NCBI GenBank assembly: GCA_039714575.1
Contig: JBDLJE010000057.1
Span: 1-15,368 of the forward strand
Direction: 5' to 3'
Origin: Sulfonitrofixus sp039714575
GTDB lineage: Bacteria; Campylobacterota; Campylobacteria; Campylobacterales; Sulfurimonadaceae
DNA: 15,368 bases
The notes beneath the pieces are model-generated. The model was not told where the DNA came from. It did no database searches and saw only the letters and a program-made list of their open reading frames with translations. Below are positions 1-6,810 of the stretch, one piece after another (within the stretch, counting starts at the first letter, position 1; every line of letters starts with the position of its first letter). The position numbers and the translations under genes are program-made.

Positions 1-527
1 TTGATGCCGTGGCTGCCGAGAAAGGCTTCATAGACCAGCGGCATATCGCCAAAGTCCCAGTAGTGGTGGTGCTGACTGTTCAGGCGGCCAAACTCGGACA
101 AGAGTTTACCGCCGCGAAGACGCAGACCTGCCGGCAGGGCAGAAGTAGTAAAGTAGGCCTCTTCGATCTCGACACCGTGTTCACTGAAGTGAAAGACGGC
201 ATCCATACTGAAATAAGGGTCGACGTTGCTTGACAAAATGAGTTCGGCATAGTTGAAGTTAAAGCCGTTGTTGGCGTTGTAGGTTGCATGCGAATGTTCA
301 TCATGGGCATGTGAACCCAAGATGCCGTGTGCGACACCGGGTATCTCAAGGTGACCTAATTCAGAATTATCCATATTGCGGTAGACGTAAGAGAAGTCGG
401 TGATCAGTGAGATGTCCGGCATGTATTGTGATTGTGAGAAGGTTCTCTCTTCAACCGGCTTGAGCGGCGGTATCTCTGCAAAGAGTGAAGAGACGACAAG
501 AGTCGATAATAGTATAGTTTTTTTCAT
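1..527 (-). CDS. Outer-membrane porin/receptor-like protein, N-terminal part (cut by left edge)
   Basis: About 175 residues are visible and the reading frame continues beyond base 1. The N-terminus MKKTILLSTLVVSSLFA is a clear Sec signal peptide, so the product is exported. The mature part has alternating aromatic/polar stretches typical of beta-barrels, a His-rich segment (HAHDEHSHATY) and later QHHHYWDFG. From memory, Campylobacterota proteins beginning like this are often annotated as zinc-regulated TonB-dependent outer-membrane receptors. I see no clear TonB box or plug domain in the visible part, so a porin is equally possible. The start at 527 is preferred because GGA lies about 8 nt upstream; an in-frame ATG at 539 has no ribosome-binding site. 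The upstream His/Cys-rich small gene on the same strand supports a role in metal uptake, but this is inference. Confidence 0.75.
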   Translation of the reverse strand, partial: MKKTILLSTLVVSSLFAEIPPLKPVEERTFSQSQYMPDISLITDFSYVYRNMDNSELGHLEIPGVAHGILGSHAHDEHSHATYNANNGFNFNYAELILSSNVDPYFSMDAVFHFSEHGVEIEEAYFTTSALPAGLRLRGGKLLSEFGRLNSQHHHYWDFGDMPLVYEAFLGSHGI

Positions 528-569
528 GTTTTTTTCCATAATAAGCACAGATGTCGGTAGGCATAAAAG

Positions 570-579
570 CATACGTATG
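570..579. promoter_or_regulatory. Perfect 10-bp palindrome upstream of the outer-membrane protein gene
   Basis: CATACGTATG is a perfect palindrome about 43 bp upstream of the start at 527. It sits inside a weaker inverted repeat, AGCACA (544-549) and TGTGCT (578-583). It could be an operator for a metal or stress regulator, but it matches no operator consensus that I recognise. Confidence 0.25.
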
Positions 580-612
580 TGCTGTAATAATTTTAGTTGA
601 TAGGGGTTGGTA

Positions 613-879
613 TTATGAAAAAAGAGGCGGTGCCCGAGAACCTAATGTTGTTTTATAGTGCTGAACATGTTGGTTCTCTAACGATAAAATAGGTTCATAA
701 ACAGGGGCTTTTAGATGGTGGACAACAGTGTGTTCAGGTATTAATGCACTGTTATGCTTCACCAGTGTACAGACCTGACACTCACTGCTGTGGTGATGCG
801 GCAGCAACTCATGCAGACTGGTTGTTAATGTGCTGATGATAAAAACCAGTGCCAAGAGCGCGTTTATTTGTCGTTTCAT
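613..879 (-). CDS. Small secreted His/Cys-rich protein (DUF2946-like)
   Basis: This is an 88-residue protein with an N-terminal hydrophobic signal or anchor (about residues 6-21), then HELLPHHHSSECQVC, in which H23, H28-H30, C34 and C37 form an obvious candidate metal-binding cluster. Further His residues lie at 42, 50, 54, 55, 71 and 74. The layout (signal, then a His cluster with a CxxC) resembles short DUF2946-type periplasmic proteins found next to metal uptake or efflux genes, but family membership is a judgement by eye. It lies 85 bp upstream of the exported outer-membrane protein gene on the same strand, so the two are probably co-expressed. There is no Shine-Dalgarno sequence, and a TAAAAT -10 box ends 7 nt before the ATG, which suggests a near-leaderless message. 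A periplasmic metal-binding function is inferred. Confidence 0.7.
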   Translation of the reverse strand: MKRQINALLALVFIISTLTTSLHELLPHHHSSECQVCTLVKHNSALIPEHTVVHHLKAPVYEPILSLENQHVQHYKTTLGSRAPPLFS

Positions 880-886
880 TAGTGTA

Positions 887-892
887 ATTTTA
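887..892 (-). promoter_or_regulatory. Candidate -10 box for the His/Cys-rich small gene
   Basis: On the minus strand, GCTAAAAT contains the extended -10 form common in Campylobacterota. It lies 7 nt before the ATG at 879, which would place the transcription start at or next to the start codon. No convincing -35 box is visible. Confidence 0.4.
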
Positions 893-1030
893 GCATATTA
901 CGCCACTAAGTGCTCAGGTATGGTTTATACGGTGTCATTGTCATAGATCTGCTGTGTTATTTTAGTGATATAAAGCTTGCGAAATCAGGTGCGCAACTGC
1001 TGATTAAACGCATCTCAAACACACTTTAGC

Positions 1031-1036
1031 TATAGT
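1031..1036 (+). promoter_or_regulatory. Candidate -10 box for the two-component operon
   Basis: TATAGT lies 17 nt upstream of the response-regulator ATG, with the ribosome-binding site CAGGAG between them. The rest of 880-1053, between the divergent small gene and this operon, holds no recognisable gene or repeat. Confidence 0.4.
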
Positions 1037-1053
1037 GCTGCAGGAGTAAAGTA

Positions 1054-1701
1054 ATGCGAATTTTAATGTTAGAAGACAACCTGGAACTCTCCAAGTTGGT
1101 GAGTGCCTATTTGAGTCAGCATTTTGTTGTTGATGCTCTCTCCACGATAGAAGAAGCAAATGATTATATTGACCAGCTCTCTTATGATGTTGTTTTGTTA
1201 GATAGGGATATTAACGGGATCGATATCGGGATGTCATTAATTAAAAAGATCAAAGAGAAAAACAGTCAGACAGGTATCATCGTGATCAGCGCCTATGATA
1301 CCATCGCCGACAAGATCAGCGGTCTGAACCTTGGGGCAGATGACTACCTTGATAAACCTTTTGACAATGATGAGCTGCTGGCACGGATACATGCCCTTGC
1401 CAGACGTAACCAAAAATCGACAGAGATCGATCTAAACGGCTTGAAATGCGACATCGCAGGCAAGCACCTTGAATATAAGGGCGAGTCGATAGTCCTGACA
1501 CGCAAAGAGAGCGATCTCCTCTTTTATCTGCTGAAAAAACAGGGTTCGATCGTCTCAAAAGAGGAGCTGCTCGACGCCCTCTACCTGAACCCGCAGAACA
1601 TCTCGTCAAACACGATCAATGTGACGATAGGCCACATTCGAAAAAAGCTGCCTGTAGAGGTCATTAAGACTGTTAAAACGCGAGGGTACATCATTGAATA
1701 A
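1054..1701 (+). CDS. OmpR/PhoB-family response regulator
   Basis: At 215 residues it has the usual length for the family. It is the cytoplasmic DNA-binding output protein of a two-component system. The receiver domain (about 1-118) has the acidic pair E7-D8, the phospho-acceptor D50 in VVLLD, the switch residue S79 in VISA and the conserved K101 in DKPF. The C-terminal winged-helix domain (about 125-215) ends in the typical GHIRKKL...TVKTRGYIIE. ATG at 1054 follows the ribosome-binding site CAGGAG. The stop overlaps the start of the following sensor kinase by 8 bp, showing translational coupling and a cognate pair. The stimulus is not evident. The divergent outer-membrane and His/Cys-rich genes are possible targets, but no operator was identified. 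Confidence 0.95.
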   Translation: MRILMLEDNLELSKLVSAYLSQHFVVDALSTIEEANDYIDQLSYDVVLLDRDINGIDIGMSLIKKIKEKNSQTGIIVISAYDTIADKISGLNLGADDYLDKPFDNDELLARIHALARRNQKSTEIDLNGLKCDIAGKHLEYKGESIVLTRKESDLLFYLLKKQGSIVSKEELLDALYLNPQNISSNTINVTIGHIRKKLPVEVIKTVKTRGYIIE

Positions 1702-2929
1702 GCCTAGAAGCCTGCAGGTCTCGATCATCCTCTTCTTTGTACTCAGTACGATCGTCACCTTTTTGATGCTGGGATCTTACATCGTCTATAGTTATCACAA
1801 ACAGTTAAGTACCAGCCTGGAGAACTCCTTGTCTGTTATGGCTGAAGATGTGGTGCGACATGAACTGTATAAAAATGACCCCGAGACCATAAAAGCCAAT
1901 TTCCATTTTTTAGAGGAGTATCATGATTCACCGTTCGTTGCTCTTTTTGATCATCTGACTTTCTCGATTCATGATGAAAAGCCTCTCATCAAAGAGCTCT
2001 GCAGTGTCATTAAAAAACTTCCGGACAACCGTTACCTTGCAGTCACTTCCGGTCGTGATGCCGTGAAGAGCAAGATGCTGGAATTTGTTGTAAAACTGCT
2101 GTTGGTTTTCGGTACGGTCTTGTTGCTGTTCATCTTGATCTTTACCTATTTTCTTGACCGTCTGTTTACACCGTTGAGATGTCTTGTCCGTTTCTGTAAC
2201 GACTCATCTTCTAAAGAGGCGGTCATGCCGTTGTGCAGCGGCAGCAGTGAGGTCGACAACCTTAAAAAGGCGATCATCGACCTGCTTGAGTCGAACCAGA
2301 CGCTTTGTCAACAGAAACAGGACATCTTTAAAGAGGCGGCACACGAGATCAAGTCGCCTATCGCTATCTTGAAAGCGCGTTTAGCACTGTTTAAACAAAA
2401 TGACAACATTGATAAAGCGACCTTTGTCCAAGAGAGTGAAGATGACATTAAGACCATCAGCAACAAACTGCGTGAACTCCTCTTCTTAAAAGAGATCGAA
2501 TGGGACATGCAAAAAAAGAAAGAGTCTATTTCGATGCAGGAGCAGTGTTCGATGATGCAGATGGCGTTTAAACCTATCTTGGAGAAGAAAGGGTTGACGA
2601 TGGTCTCTAACTGGGGAGAGGACTTTACGCTCTCTGTTCACAAAGAGGCGATGCAGAAGGTGATGCAGGCGGTCTTTGAGAACATTTTTATGCACACAAA
2701 GAACAACTCGACCATCACCAACCATGTGGACACCAAAACGCGTCGTCTGTATATTGTCAATGAGATGGGAAGTAAAAGTGACGAGACGCTTTTCAGCTCG
2801 TTCATCGGTTCGAAGATGATCGCCAGACTGGCAGACAAGCTGGACTATACGTATGAGGTCGAAGAGAAAGACGGGCTGTTTTATACGACCATCGTGTTTA
2901 ATTCGTCTGATCAGAAGAGTGAGGCATAG
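1694..2929 (+). CDS. Membrane sensor histidine kinase, degenerate ATP-binding domain
   Basis: This 411-residue partner of the preceding regulator begins with TTG, overlapping the regulator stop by 8 bp; GAGGG lies upstream. Transmembrane segments are at about 9-33 and 133-153 and enclose a periplasmic sensor region of about 100 residues with no domain I recognise. A HAMP-like linker precedes the H-box FKEAAHEIKSPIAILKARL, whose phosphorylated residue is H217. The catalytic domain has an N-box-like ENIFMHT (N330), but the usual DxGxG motif is replaced by VNEMGSKSDE and the later glycine-rich box is reduced to IGSKMIARL. Such shortened ATP lids occur in other Campylobacterota kinases, so the protein may still be active. 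Kinase activity is therefore probable rather than certain. Confidence 0.9.
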   Translation: MNKPRSLQVSIILFFVLSTIVTFLMLGSYIVYSYHKQLSTSLENSLSVMAEDVVRHELYKNDPETIKANFHFLEEYHDSPFVALFDHLTFSIHDEKPLIKELCSVIKKLPDNRYLAVTSGRDAVKSKMLEFVVKLLLVFGTVLLLFILIFTYFLDRLFTPLRCLVRFCNDSSSKEAVMPLCSGSSEVDNLKKAIIDLLESNQTLCQQKQDIFKEAAHEIKSPIAILKARLALFKQNDNIDKATFVQESEDDIKTISNKLRELLFLKEIEWDMQKKKESISMQEQCSMMQMAFKPILEKKGLTMVSNWGEDFTLSVHKEAMQKVMQAVFENIFMHTKNNSTITNHVDTKTRRLYIVNEMGSKSDETLFSSFIGSKMIARLADKLDYTYEVEEKDGLFYTTIVFNSSDQKSEA

Positions 2930-2947
2930 AAAGTAGAAAAGAGTGAC

Positions 2948-2965
2948 AGTGCCAAAGTCGGCACT
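2948..2965 (+). terminator. Rho-independent terminator of the two-component operon
   Basis: A perfect 6-bp stem AGTGCC/GGCACT with a 6-nt loop is followed by ATTTT. It lies 19 nt after the sensor-kinase stop. The U-tract is short, so its strength is uncertain. Confidence 0.65.
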
Positions 2966-3011
2966 ATTTTAGACTTGACATCATCCGTACTGACTTCAGC
3001 AGACCTCCCCC

Positions 3012-3143
3012 CTATAACCGGATGTCGCCTCTTTTGAACTTATAGCCGCTGAACATCATGACAGCTGCCGATATGAATGCTAAGAAAATATCACAAATGA
3101 TATGTTTATGTATACACTCTTTCAATAAAGAGAGATACGTCAT
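3012..3143 (-). CDS. Possible 43-residue membrane peptide
   Basis: A short minus-strand ORF begins MTYLSLLKECIHK. It has one hydrophobic stretch (about residues 15-33) and a basic tail ending KFKRGDIRL. There is no clear Shine-Dalgarno sequence, though TATAGT lies about 10 nt upstream of the ATG, a layout similar to the small gene at 613-879. It is the only candidate coding content I see in the 364-bp gap between the sensor kinase and the lipoprotein gene. It could be a real small membrane protein, the degraded end of a larger gene, or chance. I do not recognise it. Confidence 0.22.
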   Translation of the reverse strand: MTYLSLLKECIHKHIICDIFLAFISAAVMMFSGYKFKRGDIRL

Positions 3144-3196
3144 TGTCAAATACTATAAGCCAAACAAGGCGTATATGCCACATAAATAGGGCAATA

Positions 3197-3243
3197 TGAA
3201 AAAATCATGAAAATTATTTGTTGAAATAGTTATGATTTTTTCA
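3197..3243. promoter_or_regulatory. 12-bp perfect inverted repeat upstream of the lipoprotein gene
   Basis: TGAAAAAATCAT (3197-3208) and ATGATTTTTTCA (3232-3243) are exact reverse complements separated by 23 nt. The right arm ends 50 bp before the ATG at 3294, in the expected promoter region. It may be an operator for a dimeric regulator or a transcribed hairpin. No -10/-35 pair is convincing here; TTTAAT at 3250-3255 is the best -10 candidate. Confidence 0.45.
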
Positions 3244-3293
3244 CACTGATTTAATTACACTGCACTCAGAAATTTTAAATTCAGGAGGCATTT

Positions 3294-4562
3294 ATGAAAA
3301 TGCAAACAAAACTTTTAGGTTCATTGGCACTTAGCGCACTATTGATTGGTGGTATTACAGGATGTGGGAGCGATGATGATGCTGTTGTAGCAGCACCGAC
3401 TGTTACACCTTATACACGTGTTGCCGTGATTTCAGGTGGATGGGCTGACGTACCGGCAGTTGCAGAGAAGATCGCAGAGTACGTTGTTTTCAATGATGAA
3501 ACTGTTACGCTTGGTCTTCCAACAAACTGGGTGATCGCAGGTGCTAACGGTGGTCTTGACGGTATAAGCGGTCCTGAAACTTGGGAACCGGAAGATTTAT
3601 TGCCAATCCCGGGTATGGGTGCTGAGGTTACAGGTACAAGCCGTGTTATCGAGTTCTGTAATAAAGCATATGCTCTTCAGGCAATAGGTACAGGCCGTTT
3701 CCACGGTTCGGCACTTCCATGTGAAGTCTCTGTTCACAGTGACGGGACAAATATCTATGTTGATATGCTGGATGCTGAAGCGATCTTTAACATCTTCTTT
3801 ACCGATGCTGCAGATAACTTCACGCCAGAAGAGAATGCTGCATTTGCTGTGATGGCTGCAGATGTTAAAAGCGAACTGCGCCAAATGATCAAAGGCGGTC
3901 TTGAAGATACAGCTACACCTGCTGTTCCGTATACAGAATCAACGTTGGAGATGGGACCGGAGTTTACACAAAGTCAGATCGAAAATGATATTGCATTCCG
4001 CAGCCCGTATATTGTTTATAAATATAGTGGAACCGGAACAGCTTTAGATGGTAGTTTCGTAAAAGGTGTAGATGATAAAGCGCTTGCTGAGGTAATCATC
4101 GATGTACTAGGTACTGATGTAGCTACAGCAGACCAGTCACAAGGCTTAGGTGGTCTGTCAGCACTTTCTGCATGGCGTTCAGGTCGTCCAGAGCCGATTG
4201 CAATCCCGAATGTTCAGGTTGTAGAAGCGTGTTCACCGAAATATGCTAAAAAAGCAACGGCACTAGGAAACGAATATATCACTGCACTTCCGTGTGAGTT
4301 TACTGTATATGTTGATGAGACAGATGACACTAACAACACTATTGCGATCAGCTTCCTGAACCCGAACTTTATGTTTGGAACAATGTTCCAAGGTGCTGTA
4401 GAGAATGCTTATATGAATGGTGACTTGAATAAAACTCAAGTGGTTGAGTACTCTACATTGGCTGACGTAGTATTTGGTGACCTGCGTATGATCGTTGACT
4501 CTGCTGTTCAAGATAAAGGTGCTGTTGCTGTACACGGTTTAGGTTTGGCAATTACAGAGTAG
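3294..4562 (+). CDS. Lipoprotein with two tandem DUF302-like domains
   Basis: This is a 422-residue exported lipoprotein. The N-terminal segment ends in the lipobox ITGC with lipidated C24, followed by GSDDDA, a linker typical of envelope lipoproteins. The rest consists of two diverged copies of one domain (about 41-215 and 233-418). Each has a Cys, then about 20 residues later LPCE: C122/C143 in EFCNKAY...LPCEV, and C313/C334 in EACSPKY...LPCEF. The 21-residue spacing is identical, and each is followed by a beta segment and a FNIFF/FMFGTMF hydrophobic patch. The pattern resembles DUF302 proteins, whose biochemical role is unsettled. A strong AGGAGG precedes the ATG. The pairing with a DUF2892-like protein downstream hints at sulfur or redox chemistry in the envelope, which is inference. 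Confidence 0.8.
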   Translation: MKMQTKLLGSLALSALLIGGITGCGSDDDAVVAAPTVTPYTRVAVISGGWADVPAVAEKIAEYVVFNDETVTLGLPTNWVIAGANGGLDGISGPETWEPEDLLPIPGMGAEVTGTSRVIEFCNKAYALQAIGTGRFHGSALPCEVSVHSDGTNIYVDMLDAEAIFNIFFTDAADNFTPEENAAFAVMAADVKSELRQMIKGGLEDTATPAVPYTESTLEMGPEFTQSQIENDIAFRSPYIVYKYSGTGTALDGSFVKGVDDKALAEVIIDVLGTDVATADQSQGLGGLSALSAWRSGRPEPIAIPNVQVVEACSPKYAKKATALGNEYITALPCEFTVYVDETDDTNNTIAISFLNPNFMFGTMFQGAVENAYMNGDLNKTQVVEYSTLADVVFGDLRMIVDSAVQDKGAVAVHGLGLAITE

Positions 4563-4570
4563 TAAATGTC

Positions 4571-4590
4571 TCTCTGGAGTATTCCAGAGA
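4571..4590 (+). other. Intercistronic hairpin after the lipoprotein gene
   Basis: TCTCTGGA and TCCAGAGA form a perfect 8-bp stem around a GTAT loop, 8 nt after the lipoprotein stop. No U-tract follows, so it is more likely an mRNA-stabilising or processing hairpin than a full terminator. It would let the lipoprotein be expressed at a higher level than the small downstream gene. Confidence 0.5.
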
Positions 4591-4617
4591 ACTATCAGTC
4601 GTCAACTTAAAAGGATT

Positions 4618-4830
4618 ATGATGCACAGCCATAGACTACAACGTCTCCTGACGGGGACGATGCTCAGTTTCATCTGGGCACTTTTTTATCTGGGTGAATC
4701 GACGGTTGCATTTAGTCTCTTGGCTTTTGTGGTCGCGATGATCTTTATTTGGGCGATCTTCGATTTCTGCCCGTCACTTTGGTTTTTTCAAAAAGTTCTT
4801 AAAGAAGAGAATGCCAAACCCTGCTGTTAA
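4618..4830 (+). CDS. Small DUF2892-like inner-membrane protein
   Basis: This 70-residue protein has two hydrophobic segments (about 10-26 and 29-47), then IFDFCPSLWFF and a C-terminal CC. The short two-helix layout with a Cys-Pro right after the second helix fits DUF2892 (YgaP-type membrane segment) proteins, which often occur beside rhodanese or sulfur-handling proteins. C51 and the terminal C69-C70 are candidate redox or metal-binding residues. Two consecutive ATG codons (4618 and 4621) follow AAGGA; the second has the better spacing. It lies 55 bp after the lipoprotein gene on the same strand, with only a hairpin between them, so co-transcription is likely. The function is unknown. Confidence 0.7.
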   Translation: MMHSHRLQRLLTGTMLSFIWALFYLGESTVAFSLLAFVVAMIFIWAIFDFCPSLWFFQKVLKEENAKPCC

Positions 4831-4838
4831 GTCAGCAC

Positions 4839-4858
4839 TCCAAGCTTTTTAGCTTGGA
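4839..4858 (+). terminator. Hairpin, probable terminator after the DUF2892-like gene
   Basis: TCCAAGCT and AGCTTGGA form a perfect 8-bp stem around a TTTT loop, starting 9 nt after the stop codon. The nearest T-run is about 14 nt further on, so termination may be partial. The remaining bases up to purH hold its promoter and nothing else that I recognise. Confidence 0.5.
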
Positions 4859-4979
4859 AGAGCTTCTACGTTTTTAACCATCTTCCTAATCTCTATCAAG
4901 CTTATTATTCAATAACATTACTCTCAAAAGACACTCTACGGCATAGACACTTTTTTTACCCAGTCCTAATAACAACTTC

Positions 4980-4987
4980 GCTAAAAT
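4980..4987 (+). promoter_or_regulatory. Candidate purH promoter (-10)
   Basis: GCTAAAAT matches the -10 form typical of Campylobacterota and lies 28 nt upstream of the purH ATG. The ribosome-binding site GAGGTAGAG is between them. No conserved -35 box is seen, as is usual in this group. I see no PurR-type operator or purine riboswitch. Confidence 0.45.
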
Positions 4988-5015
4988 TCGGCAAATAATT
5001 TCTTCGAGGTAGAGT

Positions 5016-6551
5016 ATGAAACGCGCCCTTATAAGTGTCAGTGATAAAAGTAATATTGTTGAGTTTGCCAAGTCTCTTGTAGCGAACGATTTTGAGATCA
5101 TCTCAACAGGTGGTACGTACAAGATGTTGAAAGAAGCCGGTGTTGCTGCGATCGAGATCGATGAGGTAACAAAGTTTCCGGAGTGTTTTGAGGGGCGTGT
5201 CAAAACATTGAACCCGTATGTCCACGGGGGTATCCTTCATCGTCGTGACAAGCAGTCTCATCTTGACCAGGCCAAAGAGCTGGGTGTTGAGGCGATCGAC
5301 CTTGTATGTGTCAACCTCTACCCGTTCAAAGAGACCATCGAAAAGACAGATGACTTTGAAGATATCATCGAGAACATCGACATCGGCGGCCCGGCAATGG
5401 TACGTTCAGCTGCAAAGAACTTTGACAGCGTCATGATCGTCACGGACGTCAGTGACTACTCTCTTGTCCTGAACGCACTAGAAAACGATACCAACACGGT
5501 TGAGTTTCGTCGTGACCTGATGATCAAAGCGTATGAGCATACGGCAGCGTATGACAGCATGATCGCCAACTACATGAACAGCCGTTTCAACAGAGGCTTC
5601 GGCGCAAAACAGTTCATCGTCGGTTCAAAGGTGATGGACACACGTTACGGTGAGAACCCGCACCAAGACGGTGCGCTTTATGAGTTCGATAGTTACTTCT
5701 CCAAAAACTTCACGACACTGAAAGGTGAAGCAAGTTTCAACAACCTAAACGACATCAACGGTGCCGTAAAGATCGCAGCAGGCTTTGGCAGTGAAGGTGC
5801 AGTCTGTATCTCCAAACACGGGAATCCGTGTGGTTTCGCTATCCGCGAGAACCTGACTGAAGCATATGTTGAGGCACTTAAGTGTGACCCGGTATCTGCA
5901 TTTGGCGGTGTTGTCGCGGTTAACGGTGTGGTTGATGCAGAACTTGCTGAAAAGATGAATGAGATCTTCCTGGAAGTGGTTATTGCCGGACGTATTACAC
6001 CGGAAGCACAAGAGGTGTTTGCCAAGAAAAAACGCATTAAACTGTTTGAGTACGGTGCAGACACGATCGTACTCTCTAACGACACTAAAGACTTTAAACA
6101 CATTGACGGCGGTTTTGTATTTCAGGATGCAGATATTGTTAACCCTGACGAGGTCAAGAACTCTGAGCTTAAAACAACACGTGTTGCCAGTGAGCAGGAG
6201 CTTAAAGATGCCGCTATCGCATGGAAAGTCGCTTCATTGACGAAGTCAAACTGTGTTGTCTATGTTAAAAACTCGGTCATGGTCGCAGTCGGTATGGGTA
6301 TGACATCTCGTGTTGACGCTGCACAGTGTGCCCTGAAAAAAGCGAAAGAGATGGGTCTTGACGTTACCGGTGCAGCACTTGCGTCTGAAGCGTTCTTCCC
6401 GTTCCGTGACTCTATAGACGCGGCTGCTGAGGCGGGTGTCAAGACGGTTATTCAGCCTGGCGGTTCGATTCGTGATGAAGAGATCATTGATGCGGCGAAT
6501 GAGCATGGTATGGCACTATACTTCAGCGGCATCCGTCACTTCCTCCACTAG
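5016..6551 (+). CDS. purH: Bifunctional AICAR transformylase / IMP cyclohydrolase
   Basis: PurH carries out the last two steps of de novo purine synthesis: formylation of AICAR by 10-formyl-tetrahydrofolate, then ring closure to IMP. The 511 residues match the family length. The N-terminal MGS-like cyclohydrolase domain (about 1-125) shows ISTGGTYKMLKEAG and HGGILHRRD. The transformylase domain follows with YGENPHQDGALYEF, the catalytic Lys-His in SKHGNPCGFA, DPVSAFGGVVAVN and the C-terminal FFPFRDSID and FSGIRHFLH. GAGGTAGAG precedes the ATG. It appears to be transcribed alone; a long palindromic repeat begins directly after its stop codon. Confidence 0.98.
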   Translation: MKRALISVSDKSNIVEFAKSLVANDFEIISTGGTYKMLKEAGVAAIEIDEVTKFPECFEGRVKTLNPYVHGGILHRRDKQSHLDQAKELGVEAIDLVCVNLYPFKETIEKTDDFEDIIENIDIGGPAMVRSAAKNFDSVMIVTDVSDYSLVLNALENDTNTVEFRRDLMIKAYEHTAAYDSMIANYMNSRFNRGFGAKQFIVGSKVMDTRYGENPHQDGALYEFDSYFSKNFTTLKGEASFNNLNDINGAVKIAAGFGSEGAVCISKHGNPCGFAIRENLTEAYVEALKCDPVSAFGGVVAVNGVVDAELAEKMNEIFLEVVIAGRITPEAQEVFAKKKRIKLFEYGADTIVLSNDTKDFKHIDGGFVFQDADIVNPDEVKNSELKTTRVASEQELKDAAIAWKVASLTKSNCVVYVKNSVMVAVGMGMTSRVDAAQCALKKAKEMGLDVTGAALASEAFFPFRDSIDAAAEAGVKTVIQPGGSIRDEEIIDAANEHGMALYFSGIRHFLH

Positions 6552-6664
6552 TCTGAAGTTCCAGCTGCACCACAGCTTGCACCAAAATCTGACACTCTAC
6601 GCACACTTGAGTGCGCTATCGGTCAGATGTTTGGCACAATCTGCAGCACAGCTGAAATTTTAGA
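6552..6664. repeat. Long imperfect palindrome, copy A (after purH)
   Basis: This is a 113-bp palindrome that starts at the base after the purH stop. The outer arms (6552-6586 and 6630-6664) match at 25 of 35 positions. ATCTGAC/GTCAGAT (6587-6593 and 6622-6628) and CGCAC/GTGCG (6600-6604 and 6611-6615) continue the stem around an ACTTGA loop. Seven of the ten arm mismatches become G-U pairs if the minus strand is transcribed, and only two if the plus strand is. It is clearly related to the palindrome at 9152-9258; for example, both have GTTCCAGC near the start and GATTGTGC on the minus strand. Confidence 0.8.
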
Positions 6665-6682
6665 CACCATAGTTACTTTTTA

Positions 6683-6700
6683 GATGAGCTTTTCGCCATC
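6683..6700. repeat. Short dispersed element GATGAGC...GCCATC, copy 1
   Basis: GATGAGCTTTTCGCCATC recurs with small changes at 9330-9345. In both places it lies between a long palindrome and the 28-bp element. It is followed here by a run of seven T and so could also aid termination after purH. Confidence 0.5.
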
Positions 6701-6724
6701 TTTTTTTATTTTTAACTCATTTTT

Positions 6725-6752
6725 AATTTGTCTAATTAGTGTAATTCGTGGA
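6725..6752. repeat. 28-bp dispersed intergenic element, copy 1
   Basis: The core AATTAGTGTAATTCGTGGA is shared with 13554-13581 and differs by one base from 9355-9382. The first third is AATTTGTCT here. It is AT-rich and non-coding, and it lies in a gap between genes in all three cases. Confidence 0.75.
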
Positions 6753-6810
6753 GAAGGCTCTTGCTCTTTTGATTTTCTATCGCCAAAGGCGCACCTAACC
6801 CTTTCTCACA

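Noticed and set aside
1316..1609. 97-codon antisense ORF in the response regulator
   Set aside because: Arg/Ser-rich shadow of a clearly conserved receiver and DNA-binding domain.
5693..6103. Antisense ORFs within purH
   Set aside because: purH is complete and well conserved on the other strand; the antisense frames have no start signals or recognisable domains.
6781..6791. CGCC-AAA-GGCG hairpin before the DUF2231 promoter
   Set aside because: A 4-bp stem is too short to separate from chance, and there is no T-run.
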